64,000 nt of DNA from Candidatus Wallbacteria bacterium (GTDB lineage Bacteria; Muiribacteriota; UBA6191; JACPRK01). Position 1 is the first letter of the stretch. The number at the start of each line of letters is the position of its first letter. Shown here piece after piece: positions 1 to 9,250 of this stretch. The stretch lies in assembly GCA_016213845.1 (NCBI GenBank), contig JACQZN010000135.1, positions 1-64,000 of the forward strand, written 5' to 3'. A model generated the notes under the pieces. The model was not told the DNA's origin, searched no databases, and worked only from the letters and a program-made list of their open reading frames with translations. A program made the position numbers and the translations under genes.

Positions 1-1
1 C

Positions 2-271
2 AGCGAGGGCGCCCACACTTTCGCAGAGAGGCTTCGCAAGAGGATTGCCGCGCAGAGCTTCTGCTACCACGAAAAGGTCCTCCCCGTCACCGTGAGCGTG
101 GGGGTCGCCACTCACCCGCGCGACCACGCCACATGCAAGGAGCAGCTCATCGGGTACGCCGACAAGGCGCTCTACCACTCCAAGGCGACCGGCAAGAACA
201 AGGTGTCGCTCTATTCGTCGGAGTGCGAAGGCACCGCAACTCTGAAGGCCGGCGCCCGGCATGGCCAGTAG
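2..271 (+). CDS. GGDEF domain protein (diguanylate cyclase-like), C-terminal part only; truncated by window start
   Basis: Frame 2 read-through from window edge: ...VTVSVGVATHPRDHATCKEQLIGYADKALYHSKATGKNKVSLYSSE...*; SVGVA and ADKALYxxKxxGKN are typical GGDEF C-terminal motifs. Confidence 0.85.
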   Translation, partial: SEGAHTFAERLRKRIAAQSFCYHEKVLPVTVSVGVATHPRDHATCKEQLIGYADKALYHSKATGKNKVSLYSSECEGTATLKAGARHGQ

Positions 272-311
272 GGATTTCGGGATTGGTCCGGATGTACCGA
301 AATCCAGATCG

Positions 312-2234
312 ATGCGGGATCGTCGGAGAGGCCCGGGACTCGTGCTGGCAGGCGCCCTGCTCGCCCTCGCCGGCTGCGCCCCGGGCGAGCTGCTGGAGCG
401 CCTGAAGCCGGGCGGCTCCGGCGCCCTGGAGCGCGGCATCGAGCTCTTCAACTCGGGCGATCTGAAGTCGGCTCGCCCGCTCCTGGAGAAGGGTCTCACG
501 GAGAACCCCTCGGACCCCAACGCGCATCTCTACGTGGGCCTTGCGCTGCTCAAGGCCAAGGAATCTCAGGGCGCTCGCACCCATTTCGAGGCGGCTCTGA
601 AGCTGGCGCCCAAGAACGAAAAGGCGCTCTTCTATCTGGCCGAGCTGGCCCGCGAGCGCAGAGACTTCCAGGCCGCCGAAAAGCACCTGCGCGCTGCCCT
701 GGCCGTCAGCCCGAAGAACTTCGCCATCCTCAACAACCTGGGGCTCGTGAGCTGCGAACAGAAGAAGTACAAGGAGGCCATCGGCTTCTACAGCCAGGCG
801 CTGGAGCAGAACTCCAAGTCCTTCGTGACCTTCTACAACCTGGGCGAGGCCTACCGGAAGTCGGAGCAGTACCCGAGCGCGCTCAAGATCTTCCAGGACG
901 CCCACAAGCTTCAGCCCGACAACGTCTACCTGGCGTTCTCGATGGGCGAGACCTACTTCTACCTCAAGCGCTACGAGGACGCCCTGAGGCAGTACCAGAA
1001 GGTGCTCACGTCGCCCGCCCGATTCGACCAGGCGGGGCGCGTCCTCTTCCAGATGGGCGTCATCCAGTACAACGAGAATCGCCTCTCCCAGGCGATGGGC
1101 CACTTCGAGCTGGCCGCCAAGAGCAGCTTCGACCGGTCGCTGGTCCTGCTCTGGCAGGCCAAAGTCGAGATCCGGCAACGCCACTACCGCGAGGCGCTGG
1201 AACTGCTCGAGCTGGCCGAACGCGCCCGCAGCAAGACCGGCAAGGGCAACCCGGCGCAGATCGAGTACTACAAGGGCGTCGTCAACCTGAACCTCGACCG
1301 CTTCGACGAGGCGATCCCGGCCTTCAAGAGCGCGCTGCTCTTCGACCTGCCACGCGACCGCATCTTCGCGCAGCTCGGAACGGCACATCTGAAGAAGGCG
1401 CTGGCCTTGCCGTCGACGGCGCCCGACCACGTGCTCGAGGAGATGCTCTCGCAGGCCAGCGAGAACTTCGAAAAGTGCCTGGCGCTCGACAAGGAAAACC
1501 TGGTATCGCTCCTGGGGTTGGCTCAGGTGCAATTCCTCAGGAGGGACTACGAGAAGGGGCTGGAGCGGGCCGGCCAAGCATTGGCAGTCTCGAAGGACTT
1601 CCCGCCCGCGCTGCTGCAGCAAGCCCTCTGCAACTGCCAGCTCAAGCGGATGCCCGAGGCGATTGGCGGGCTGGAGGCCTGCCTGGTGCTGGAACCCGCC
1701 AACACCAACGTGATGTTCTTTCTGGCGCAGCTCTACGCGCAGATGGGCCGCTTCGCCGACGCCGAGGCGCTCTTCCAGCGCGGCCTGGCCATCGAGCCGA
1801 ACAACATGGACGCTATGCTGCTCCTGGGCAGCGTTTTCGCCCGCACGGGCCGTTACAAGGACAGCGCCATCATGCTTCAGCGCATTCTCGACAGCGAGGG
1901 CGACGTTCAGGTCAAGAAGGACGCCCGCGAGCTCTACGCGCTGGTCTCGAAGACCTATAGGGACATCGTCGATCTGTCGAAGACCGGCCTGAAGGTGAAG
2001 CTCGGGACGATGGAGTACGTGGAGAAGCGGCTGGCCGAGCCTCGAGCACTGCTCGACCGCGCCGCCTCCAAGCCGCTAACCCCCGAGGAGAGGCTGCAGC
2101 TGCAGGAGATGGTGGATCGCCTGGTGATCGACCACAACTACTTCTCGCAGAACAACCTGTTCAAGACGCCCGAATCCGCCGCGAAGTACAACGAGGGTCT
2201 CAAGGAGCTGGTCGCCCGTATGCAGAAGCTGTGA
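312..2234 (+). CDS. TPR-repeat lipoprotein
   Basis: ORF 261..2234; likely start at internal Met (MRDRRRGPGLVLAGALLALAGCAP) with lipobox LAGC; many TPR units (e.g. NPSDPNAHLYVGLALLKAKESQGARTHFEAALKLAPKN). Confidence 0.9.
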   Translation: MRDRRRGPGLVLAGALLALAGCAPGELLERLKPGGSGALERGIELFNSGDLKSARPLLEKGLTENPSDPNAHLYVGLALLKAKESQGARTHFEAALKLAPKNEKALFYLAELARERRDFQAAEKHLRAALAVSPKNFAILNNLGLVSCEQKKYKEAIGFYSQALEQNSKSFVTFYNLGEAYRKSEQYPSALKIFQDAHKLQPDNVYLAFSMGETYFYLKRYEDALRQYQKVLTSPARFDQAGRVLFQMGVIQYNENRLSQAMGHFELAAKSSFDRSLVLLWQAKVEIRQRHYREALELLELAERARSKTGKGNPAQIEYYKGVVNLNLDRFDEAIPAFKSALLFDLPRDRIFAQLGTAHLKKALALPSTAPDHVLEEMLSQASENFEKCLALDKENLVSLLGLAQVQFLRRDYEKGLERAGQALAVSKDFPPALLQQALCNCQLKRMPEAIGGLEACLVLEPANTNVMFFLAQLYAQMGRFADAEALFQRGLAIEPNNMDAMLLLGSVFARTGRYKDSAIMLQRILDSEGDVQVKKDARELYALVSKTYRDIVDLSKTGLKVKLGTMEYVEKRLAEPRALLDRAASKPLTPEERLQLQEMVDRLVIDHNYFSQNNLFKTPESAAKYNEGLKELVARMQKL

Positions 2235-2250
2235 CGGGAGGACCTTCGAC

Positions 2251-2769
2251 TCACTCCCAGAAGCGGACGAATCCGCCGAGGAGGCCGCGCAGCAGGGGCG
2301 AGTTGACGTGCAGCTTCGGGGTCAGCTTCTCGTCGGCATCGAGGCGAAGCCGGTTGAGGCGCGCTCCGTGCTGGGCCAGGTCGCCCGCCAGATCCCGCTC
2401 CCAGGTCTCGGCCAGGATCTGCACGTGCTCCAGCTCTCCGCCGTCGAGCCAGGTGCCCTCGCAGGCGGCGCAGCGATCGATGACGACGGGGCTGTCGCCG
2501 GCATACCGGAACTTGTTCATCGGCCCCGTGCACTTGGGGCAGTCGAGGATCTGCTCGGAGGCGAGCCTGTCGGGCGAGAAGGTCTTCTCATGCGCGGCCA
2601 GCCGGGCGCGCTCTTCCTCGGAGAATTGCCGCTCGCGGGCGTCGATGATGGTGCGGAGCTCAGGGCCGCCGAGCCACTGGCCCGAGCAGCGCTCGCACTG
2701 CTGGATGGTGATCCCCTCATAGTTAGCCTGGCGAAGGGACGAGCGGCAACGCGGACAGTGGAGCTGCAT
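2251..2769 (-). CDS. Double zinc-ribbon (zf-TFIIB-like) protein
   Basis: MQLHCPRCRSSL..CERCSGQWLGGPEL and LDCPKCTGPMNKF..DRCAACEGTWLDGGEL: two CxxC...CxxC ribbons with W(L)xGGEL. Confidence 0.85.
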   Translation of the reverse strand: MQLHCPRCRSSLRQANYEGITIQQCERCSGQWLGGPELRTIIDARERQFSEEERARLAAHEKTFSPDRLASEQILDCPKCTGPMNKFRYAGDSPVVIDRCAACEGTWLDGGELEHVQILAETWERDLAGDLAQHGARLNRLRLDADEKLTPKLHVNSPLLRGLLGGFVRFWE

Positions 2770-2887
2770 CGAGGGTCGACCTCCCTGAATGAATCGGCTG
2801 TTACAATGGCGCCGACGGGCCGATCGGAAGTATAGAGCGGGTCCGGCTCCGGAAACAACTGAACCGCCCCTCAGGAGGTCCCCTCCC

Positions 2888-4348
2888 TTGCTACGCCGTC
2901 TCTTGTCCCTGTCCCTGCTGGTGGCGATGGCCTCGCCAGGGGCGGTCCGGGCCTACACGTACGCCGAGATCCTCGAGATCTACCGGATGTCGGGCCGGCA
3001 GCTCTACCGGAACCCGGCGCTGGCTCAAGCGATGCGGCTGCTGCGCGAGTCGCGAGTGCTCTACCTCAAATCGGCCGACGTGGCCGCGCTGGCAGCGCAG
3101 GTGGAACGGCCGGAAATCCTCGCGGCGCTGGCGACGCTGCACGACGCCGGGCTGCTCCCCCAGGCGCGGACCTCGGCCGACACGATCCACGTCGAGAAGG
3201 ACCTCCTGACCGCCGAGCCGCCAGCCAAAAAGACTCGCCCCATCTACCGGGCCGGTCGAGTCCGAAAGCCCATCCCCTTCTACGAGCTGATCGACTTCAA
3301 GAACTACTACATCCTGGGCGGAATGCTGCCGGCAAACACGGAGCTGGAGGTCGTGACGGCGCACCGGGAGAAGGTCGCGATGGTCGCCTTCGAGGGCCGC
3401 GAGCCGGCCTACATCGCGATGGAGCACGTCGCCGAGCTGGCGCAGCCGGAGTTCCGCGCCCGCCAGAGCCCGGCCGGTATCGTCTCCAAATCGCGCGTCG
3501 GAAGCGCCACCTGGTACCGCGCGGTCCACGAGTACGCCCCGGGGAAACGCGCCAGCCTCTCCATCCTCTGGGTGCCGCTCGGTGGCGACTTGACGGTGCG
3601 GCCCTACGTCACCGGCGCCTACGACCTGACCGCGCCGGGCCCGACGCAGGTCACGGGAATCGACGACATGGCTGCCGAGTCGGGTGCCGTGGCTGCCGTC
3701 AACGGGACCTTTTTCATCAACGCGCCGGCCGGGCGCGGGAAGCCTCTCGGCCCCATAGTGCTCGACGGCCGCAAGGCGTGGAGCTACGACGAGCAGCGCG
3801 TGTTGAAGATGAACCGCGCCTTCCTGGCGGTGACGGCGGACGGCCGGGCCGTGCTGGGAGAAACCGACTTGCCGACGGATGGCATCCTCGAGCAGGCCTT
3901 GCAGGGCCGGCTTCTGCCCGGGGCCTTCCGAGGGGCGCGCCTGCGACACCTGATCGGCGGATTCGGCTGGCTGATGCGGGACGGCGACGAGCTGGCGTGG
4001 CAGCGCTACGCCGGGACGCAGTTCTGGTACACGTACTACAGCTACTACACGAAGCGTCCCCAGACCGTGATGGGCGTGGCCCCCGACGGCCGGGGGATGG
4101 TTCTGATCGCGCAGGAGGGACTGCCGCATTCGTCCCGGCCTATGAGCCTACCGATGCTTTCGCGGTACCTGAAGGCCAACTTCCCGGTGAAGGACGCGGT
4201 CTTCCTGGACGGCGGAGGCAGCACGGAGATGGTGCTGGCCGGAAGGCCCGTCACGCGCCAGGAGCACAACGGTGCGCACCGCAGGAATTCGACGGCGGTG
4301 CTGGTCGTGCCGCGCGAAAATCGGGGCGAACGAAGCCGCGGAAGCTAG
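2888..4348 (+). CDS. Phosphodiester glycosidase (NAGPA)-like exported protein
   Basis: ORF 2789..4348; TTG start at 2888 preceded by AGGAGG; signal peptide; NGTFFIN, DGRKAWSYDEQ, PQTVMGVAPDGRGMVL, KDAVFLDGGGSTEMVL motifs. Confidence 0.85.
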   Translation: MLRRLLSLSLLVAMASPGAVRAYTYAEILEIYRMSGRQLYRNPALAQAMRLLRESRVLYLKSADVAALAAQVERPEILAALATLHDAGLLPQARTSADTIHVEKDLLTAEPPAKKTRPIYRAGRVRKPIPFYELIDFKNYYILGGMLPANTELEVVTAHREKVAMVAFEGREPAYIAMEHVAELAQPEFRARQSPAGIVSKSRVGSATWYRAVHEYAPGKRASLSILWVPLGGDLTVRPYVTGAYDLTAPGPTQVTGIDDMAAESGAVAAVNGTFFINAPAGRGKPLGPIVLDGRKAWSYDEQRVLKMNRAFLAVTADGRAVLGETDLPTDGILEQALQGRLLPGAFRGARLRHLIGGFGWLMRDGDELAWQRYAGTQFWYTYYSYYTKRPQTVMGVAPDGRGMVLIAQEGLPHSSRPMSLPMLSRYLKANFPVKDAVFLDGGGSTEMVLAGRPVTRQEHNGAHRRNSTAVLVVPRENRGERSRGS

Positions 4349-4474
4349 GAGACCAGCGAAAAACTCCTGTGCCGTACGCCCCGAGCTTGTCGATGGGCAA
4401 GGCCGCAACGGACGCGGCTGACCGCACGCAGCGTGGGTTCCGGTCGGGCGGGTGGAGGCCGGCCCACCCGCGGC

Positions 4475-5812
4475 TCAGACGATGGCGCCCGCAAGCCGGA
4501 GCCGATCGCGGACGGGTCGAGGGTCGAGCGCGCGCAGATCGGCACGGCCGGGGAGTGCGCAGACAACTGCGGTGCCGGCGGCCTGACCGGTCGCCATGGC
4601 GGTCGGTGTGATCCGCGCGGAGGCGTGGGCCTCGAAGGTCGCGGAGAGCGCGCGTCCGACGACGAGCAGGTTGGAAACAGCGGGCGGCAGAAGGCACCGC
4701 AGCGGGATGCCGTAATCGGGCTGGCGGCCGCCAGCCTCGCAGTCGACGCCAGGCCGATCCGGGCTGTGGATATCGACGGGAAATGCTCCGCGCGCGATCG
4801 AGTCGTGGAAGTCTGCGCCGCGCGCCAGGTCGGCACCTGTCAGCTCGTAGAGTCCCGCCAGGCGCCGTGACTCCCGGATGCCGGTCTGGACCGGCGTCTG
4901 GAGGATGTAGCTCTTCGAAAACCCTGGGATGCGCTCCACCAGCAGCGCCTGAACGGTCAGGATCTGCCGCGCGGCCTCGACCTCGGCAGCGGAGAGCGCC
5001 CTCGGATCGACGGGGTCGACGCGCTGCAGCCGGGTCGTGTTCACGGCCACCTCGCCCCGGCGAGGCAGCCCGAAGAGCAGGACCCGGTCGCGCGCGATGG
5101 GGAACTTGCCGGCAAGGCGCGCGGCTTGCACCTCCTCGAAGAAGCCGCTGATGGCAATGACGGGCATCCCGCCGTTACGGAATCGCGGCTCCAGCAAGAA
5201 CTGCTCGGGGTGTTCCCGGACGTGCGTCTCGAGCTGCTCGACGTCGACCCCTCCCACTTTGAAAATGGCGGTCAGTGGCTGGTGGAGCCCGTCGGTCTCG
5301 CGGCCCGAGCGCAGCTCAAGCCCGCCGTGGAAGGCCAGGTCGGCGTCGCCCGTGGCGTCGACGAAGTAGCGCGCTTCGATCCGCTCCTCGCCCCCCTTGT
5401 GCGCCACGCGCACGCACTCGAGCCGCTCGCCCGCCCGCACCACACCGAACGCGAAACTGTAGAGCAAGAGCTCCACGCCGGATTCGCTCGCCATCTGGAG
5501 CAAGGCCAGCTTCGCCAGCTCCGTATCGAATGGCGTGAGCGTGGCTGCCACGCCGAGCGGATCGGGCAGATGACCCGGACAGCCACCCATGGCCACCAGC
5601 CGCTCGACTAGCTCCTGCGGGATGCCAGCCACGACCTGCCGCTCGAAGGAGTGGAATGCCATCCAGGGTGTGACCAGGCTGCAGACCGACTGTCCGCCCA
5701 GGAACCCGTACCGTTCTACCAGCAATGTCCTGGCGCCACCCCGGGCAGCTGCGATTGCGGCCATCGCGCCGGCCGGCCCGCCCCCGAAAACGGCCACGTC
5801 CCAGCTCGGCAC
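4475..5812 (-). CDS. FAD-dependent oxidoreductase
   Basis: N-terminal VAVFGGGPAGAMAAIAAARGGARTLLVERYGFLGGQ dinucleotide-binding motif; YFVDATGDADLA. Confidence 0.9.
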   Translation of the reverse strand: MPSWDVAVFGGGPAGAMAAIAAARGGARTLLVERYGFLGGQSVCSLVTPWMAFHSFERQVVAGIPQELVERLVAMGGCPGHLPDPLGVAATLTPFDTELAKLALLQMASESGVELLLYSFAFGVVRAGERLECVRVAHKGGEERIEARYFVDATGDADLAFHGGLELRSGRETDGLHQPLTAIFKVGGVDVEQLETHVREHPEQFLLEPRFRNGGMPVIAISGFFEEVQAARLAGKFPIARDRVLLFGLPRRGEVAVNTTRLQRVDPVDPRALSAAEVEAARQILTVQALLVERIPGFSKSYILQTPVQTGIRESRRLAGLYELTGADLARGADFHDSIARGAFPVDIHSPDRPGVDCEAGGRQPDYGIPLRCLLPPAVSNLLVVGRALSATFEAHASARITPTAMATGQAAGTAVVCALPGRADLRALDPRPVRDRLRLAGAIV

Positions 5813-5823
5813 CAGAAGCCTCC

Positions 5824-7329
5824 TCAGGCCACGTCGACCGCGATGCGCGCGCGGACCTCGAAGAGACGAGGCCAGGGGAGCGAGAACCGTGCCCGGGCCG
5901 CCGTCGCCCGGAAGCCGGCCACGCCGCCCCGGCGCGAGTGGCGCTCGAAGAAGGCCTGGAACTCGCGGGTGAGCTCAGTCGAGAGCAGCGCATCCAGCTC
6001 GCTGCTGGCGCCGGCGTCCAGCTCGAAGACGGACCAGCCGCGCTCGGCGGCAGCTCGGGCCAGCCGGCCTCGCACCAGCGACTGGTAGAGGTAGTCGTCA
6101 GCAAACCGGGTCAGCAGCCAGACCAGGTGTTCCCGGGCGGCGTCCTTGGGCGACAGAACGTTGCGCCCCACCTCCCGGGCCGCCAGATGGGCCAGCAGCC
6201 CGCCCAGCGTGTTGGAAGCGGTGTTCCATGCCGAAAAACTCGAAAGACCCAGCGGAGCCACTTGCTCCAGAAGCTGACCCACGAACTGCGGATCGGCGCC
6301 GTTGGCGACGCTGGCGTCGGCCACCGCCCAATCCGCGCCCATCCGCTGCAACCCAGCGCTGAACCCCTCGAATGGCGCGCCCTCCCGCTGCAGCAGGAAC
6401 AGGTCGTCGGAGGCCTCCTCCAGGACGTGGACGTAGAGGTGTACGCCGAAGCCGCTGCGGCCGCCCAGGACGGAGAGCTTGGCCCGCAAGCTGTCGTAGA
6501 GCGTCGCATCCTCGTAGATCGGCACCGCCCCCGGACCGCCCGGGCCGAACCTGGGCTGTACGGCCAGCCCCAGGCCGTGGTGCCGCAGCGCCACGCGCGC
6601 CAGGAGCAGCATCCCGCCCTCGTCGGCGCCGGGCTGAACCGAGACCCGCCCGCCCAGCTCCGATTCGGCAATCCGCTCCGCGAGCTCTGCCTGCTCGTGG
6701 CGGTGGACTCCTTCCGGGGCTGCGTCCTCCTGGCAGAGCAGCAGGTAATCGAGCGTCCCCTTCTCGACCAGTTCGACGGCAGCCCGATGGATAGACAGAT
6801 TTCGCTGCCGCGCCCGCCCGTACGCGCTGGCAATCTCGCGCTCGACGCCGGCCGACAGGAGCATCGGCTCGATGGTCTGCGGGGTGGCGTCCGGCCGAGT
6901 CGCCACTTCCTGGATGCGCGTCCAGTCCTCGAAGTCCCGCTCCCGCACCACGGAGATGGACGAGCGCAAGAGTACCGAAAGCGCCGTGATAGTAAGTCGC
7001 GGCCGAGCCTTCTTCAGCTCTCGCAAAAGCTCGAGGCCTGACTGCGGTTGCCCGGGCTCTTCCCCTGCCGCTGGAGCCTTCCGGCTGGCCAGGAGGCCTC
7101 CGTAGCAGAGCATATCGAGGCTGACAATCAGCTGCTGGACCTCGGCCGGCAGGTTCGCAACCCACCCCTGCAGCGCTGCCGTGTCCCCTGGCCGGGTGAA
7201 GCTGCCCAGCAGCTCTGCCGGCGGCACCGCCACCTCCGCCCCCGCCAACCGCCCCAGTTGCAGCACCGCGTCGAGGTTGACCGGCCGGTCGTCGAGCGGC
7301 ACGTACGCGATGCGAAGCGGTCTGGCCAT
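5824..7329 (-). CDS. DUF4127 family protein
   Basis: MARPLRIAYVPLDDRPVNLD...LIVSLDMLCYGGLLASRK; start set at internal Met (7329); 11 nt upstream of the FAD oxidoreductase gene. Confidence 0.85.
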   Translation of the reverse strand: MARPLRIAYVPLDDRPVNLDAVLQLGRLAGAEVAVPPAELLGSFTRPGDTAALQGWVANLPAEVQQLIVSLDMLCYGGLLASRKAPAAGEEPGQPQSGLELLRELKKARPRLTITALSVLLRSSISVVRERDFEDWTRIQEVATRPDATPQTIEPMLLSAGVEREIASAYGRARQRNLSIHRAAVELVEKGTLDYLLLCQEDAAPEGVHRHEQAELAERIAESELGGRVSVQPGADEGGMLLLARVALRHHGLGLAVQPRFGPGGPGAVPIYEDATLYDSLRAKLSVLGGRSGFGVHLYVHVLEEASDDLFLLQREGAPFEGFSAGLQRMGADWAVADASVANGADPQFVGQLLEQVAPLGLSSFSAWNTASNTLGGLLAHLAAREVGRNVLSPKDAAREHLVWLLTRFADDYLYQSLVRGRLARAAAERGWSVFELDAGASSELDALLSTELTREFQAFFERHSRRGGVAGFRATAARARFSLPWPRLFEVRARIAVDVA

Positions 7330-7386
7330 GGCAGCCGTCATTCTCCCGCGCCCCGCCCCGAACGGCAATAGTCGGATTTGGGAGGG

Positions 7387-7463
7387 GCGAACGAAATTGG
7401 GTCAACTCGACTTGCCCCTAAATCGGCTGGCGCGAACGAAATTGGGGCAAGTCGAGTTGCCCC
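7387..7463. repeat. Two 32-bp near-identical direct repeats (7387-7418, 7432-7463), each with an internal palindrome
   Basis: gcgaacgaaattgggtcaactcgacttgcccc and gcgaacgaaattggggcaagtcgagttgcccc, 45-bp period; second copy has perfect ggggcaa/ttgcccc arms. Confidence 0.85.
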
Positions 7464-7646
7464 ATTTTCTTTGTCCGCGGCTGCCGAGTTGTGCGCGCAG
7501 GCGTGCGTCATGTCCGCAATGTCGACCGAGGCAAGCTCCAAGTAGCTCGAACCTGAATCTCCGGGTGGCCCCGGGTTCGTGGAAGTCTGGCGGTCCCATG
7601 CCCGTGGCGATCGACACTCAGTTGCGAGCGCCTCCTGGGCATCGAG

Positions 7647-9161
7647 TCAGTAGTACATCACGCAGGCCAGCGCCAGGCCGGCCAGGGCAAGGGCCCAGGC
7701 GTAGGGGAGCGTGCGAAGGAGGATGTCTCGCGTGGTGACGCCGGTGAAACCTGCGACCCAGACGTTGTGGGTGTTGGTCGGGTCTGAGATGCCCTGGATC
7801 TGGCCGACGGAGAGGAGGGCGGCCATGATGGCGGCCGGCGGCATCGTCTGGGCCGAGCCGAGGATTCCGGTGAGGCCGAAGCCCAGTCCCCAGACGTTGA
7901 GGGGACCGCGATAAAGCGCCAGCGGCGCGGCCACTGCGAAGGTGATGAAGTAGCCGGCGGCGGTGGACGGGGTGACGGCCAGGAGCAGCGGCGCCAGCGC
8001 CGATTTCACGCCCGGGTGCCAGAGCGCCTTGAGGAGCATGCCCAGACCCATCATCAACGCGACGGCCGGCGCGACCGCCGAGACGCCGTCGATGACGCTC
8101 TGCGTCAAGAGCCTCACGGACCTGTGCCGCCCTAGCGCCGCGTGCCCGAAGGCCAGCGCCGCCAGGAACGCCGGCAACGGCTCGAAGCCCGCCAGCGTGA
8201 CGAGCACGATTGGCAGCACCGCCGTCAGGTAGGCCAGTGCGGGGAGCCCGGGAGCGCTGCCCGCGGCCCTGGGAAGACAGACCAGGGCCAAGAAGAGCAA
8301 CCGCGGCACGTCCAGAAGTCCTTCCAGCAGACGCGTATCCCGGGTGGCCGGGCTGCGCCGCAGCTCGAGCGCGAGGAAAGCGACCGCCGTGACCAGTCCA
8401 AGCCCCGCCAGCGGCGCCGCGAAGACGCGCACCGTGTCGAGGTCCAGCGCCAGGACCTCCTTGTAGACGGACCAGTTGATCGGATTGAGGATGCCGCCGA
8501 GGCTGATCCCGAACAGGAAGATCGATGCGGCCAGGATCGGCGGGACTCCTACCGCCTGCAGCACCGGCAGCACGATGGTACCGATCATCACGATGGAGCC
8601 CAAGCCGCCCAGGGTCGTGAAGAGCGCCGCGACCACCAGCAGCATCATCAGAGAGACCCCGAACGGGTTGTCGCCGGAGAGCTCCGCTGCCAGGCGCACG
8701 ATCTGATCCGTGACGCCGGCCTCCTTCAGAAAGACGGCGACCATGGCGCCGACGACGATGGTGGCGTAGGCGGAGTGGAGCATCAGCGCGCCAGCGCCGA
8801 CGACGTCGCGGGAGATCTCCTGCGCCGCGCGTCCCAGCGCCGCCAGCGTCTCCAGCGGCGGCATTGCGGCCAGCATTCCCCAGCTCGGAACGGCCAGGAC
8901 CGCGATGGCGACAGCCATCAGCGGAAGCGCCAGGAGGATTGGCAGCACCCGCGTGAAGACGAGGGCACCGCCGGCTGCGAAGATCAGGAGGATGAGCAGA
9001 GCGAGCAAGGGAGATTCGAAGGCGCCGGTTACAGTAGGGAGGCGTAGGTGTGGTATTGAACCCTCTCGAGGGCCTTGCCCTCGAGCTCCCACGTAGGGGT
9101 CACGCCCCCTCTGGGACCCCGTGTCATACGGGCTCCGAGGACGTTCGAAGACCTGTGCCAA
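7647..9161 (-). CDS. Multi-TM permease, ion-transporter-like (CitMHS/GntP/ArsB-NhaD type); start uncertain
   Basis: About 12 hydrophobic segments; LYRGPLNVWGLGFGLTGIL, QGISDPTNTHNVWVAGFTGVTTRDILLRTLPYAWALALAG; N-terminal ~45 residues of the ORF may be untranslated. Confidence 0.65.
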   Translation of the reverse strand: MAQVFERPRSPYDTGSQRGRDPYVGARGQGPREGSIPHLRLPTVTGAFESPLLALLILLIFAAGGALVFTRVLPILLALPLMAVAIAVLAVPSWGMLAAMPPLETLAALGRAAQEISRDVVGAGALMLHSAYATIVVGAMVAVFLKEAGVTDQIVRLAAELSGDNPFGVSLMMLLVVAALFTTLGGLGSIVMIGTIVLPVLQAVGVPPILAASIFLFGISLGGILNPINWSVYKEVLALDLDTVRVFAAPLAGLGLVTAVAFLALELRRSPATRDTRLLEGLLDVPRLLFLALVCLPRAAGSAPGLPALAYLTAVLPIVLVTLAGFEPLPAFLAALAFGHAALGRHRSVRLLTQSVIDGVSAVAPAVALMMGLGMLLKALWHPGVKSALAPLLLAVTPSTAAGYFITFAVAAPLALYRGPLNVWGLGFGLTGILGSAQTMPPAAIMAALLSVGQIQGISDPTNTHNVWVAGFTGVTTRDILLRTLPYAWALALAGLALACVMYY

Positions 9162-9250
9162 GTCCAGGAGACAATGGGTCTTTCGAGAGATCCGAGCATG
9201 AGTGCGGGCAGGTCACCACGAGCCCTCGTGATTCTACGCCACGCTACCGG

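Noticed and set aside
147-1622. 491-aa - strand ORF over the TPR gene
   Set aside because: Antisense to a clear TPR lipoprotein; Leu/Arg/Glu-rich shadow composition.
3778-4611. 277-aa + strand ORF overlapping the NAGPA-like gene
   Set aside because: Out-of-frame with the supported CDS; no domain.
7338-7541. 67-aa - strand ORF with repeated PISFAP
   Set aside because: The peptide repeat is a by-product of the 32-bp DNA repeat pair; no start context or homology seen.
8142-9047. 301-aa + strand Gln/Arg/Asp-rich ORF over the permease
   Set aside because: Shadow of a hydrophobic permease gene on the other strand; no domain.
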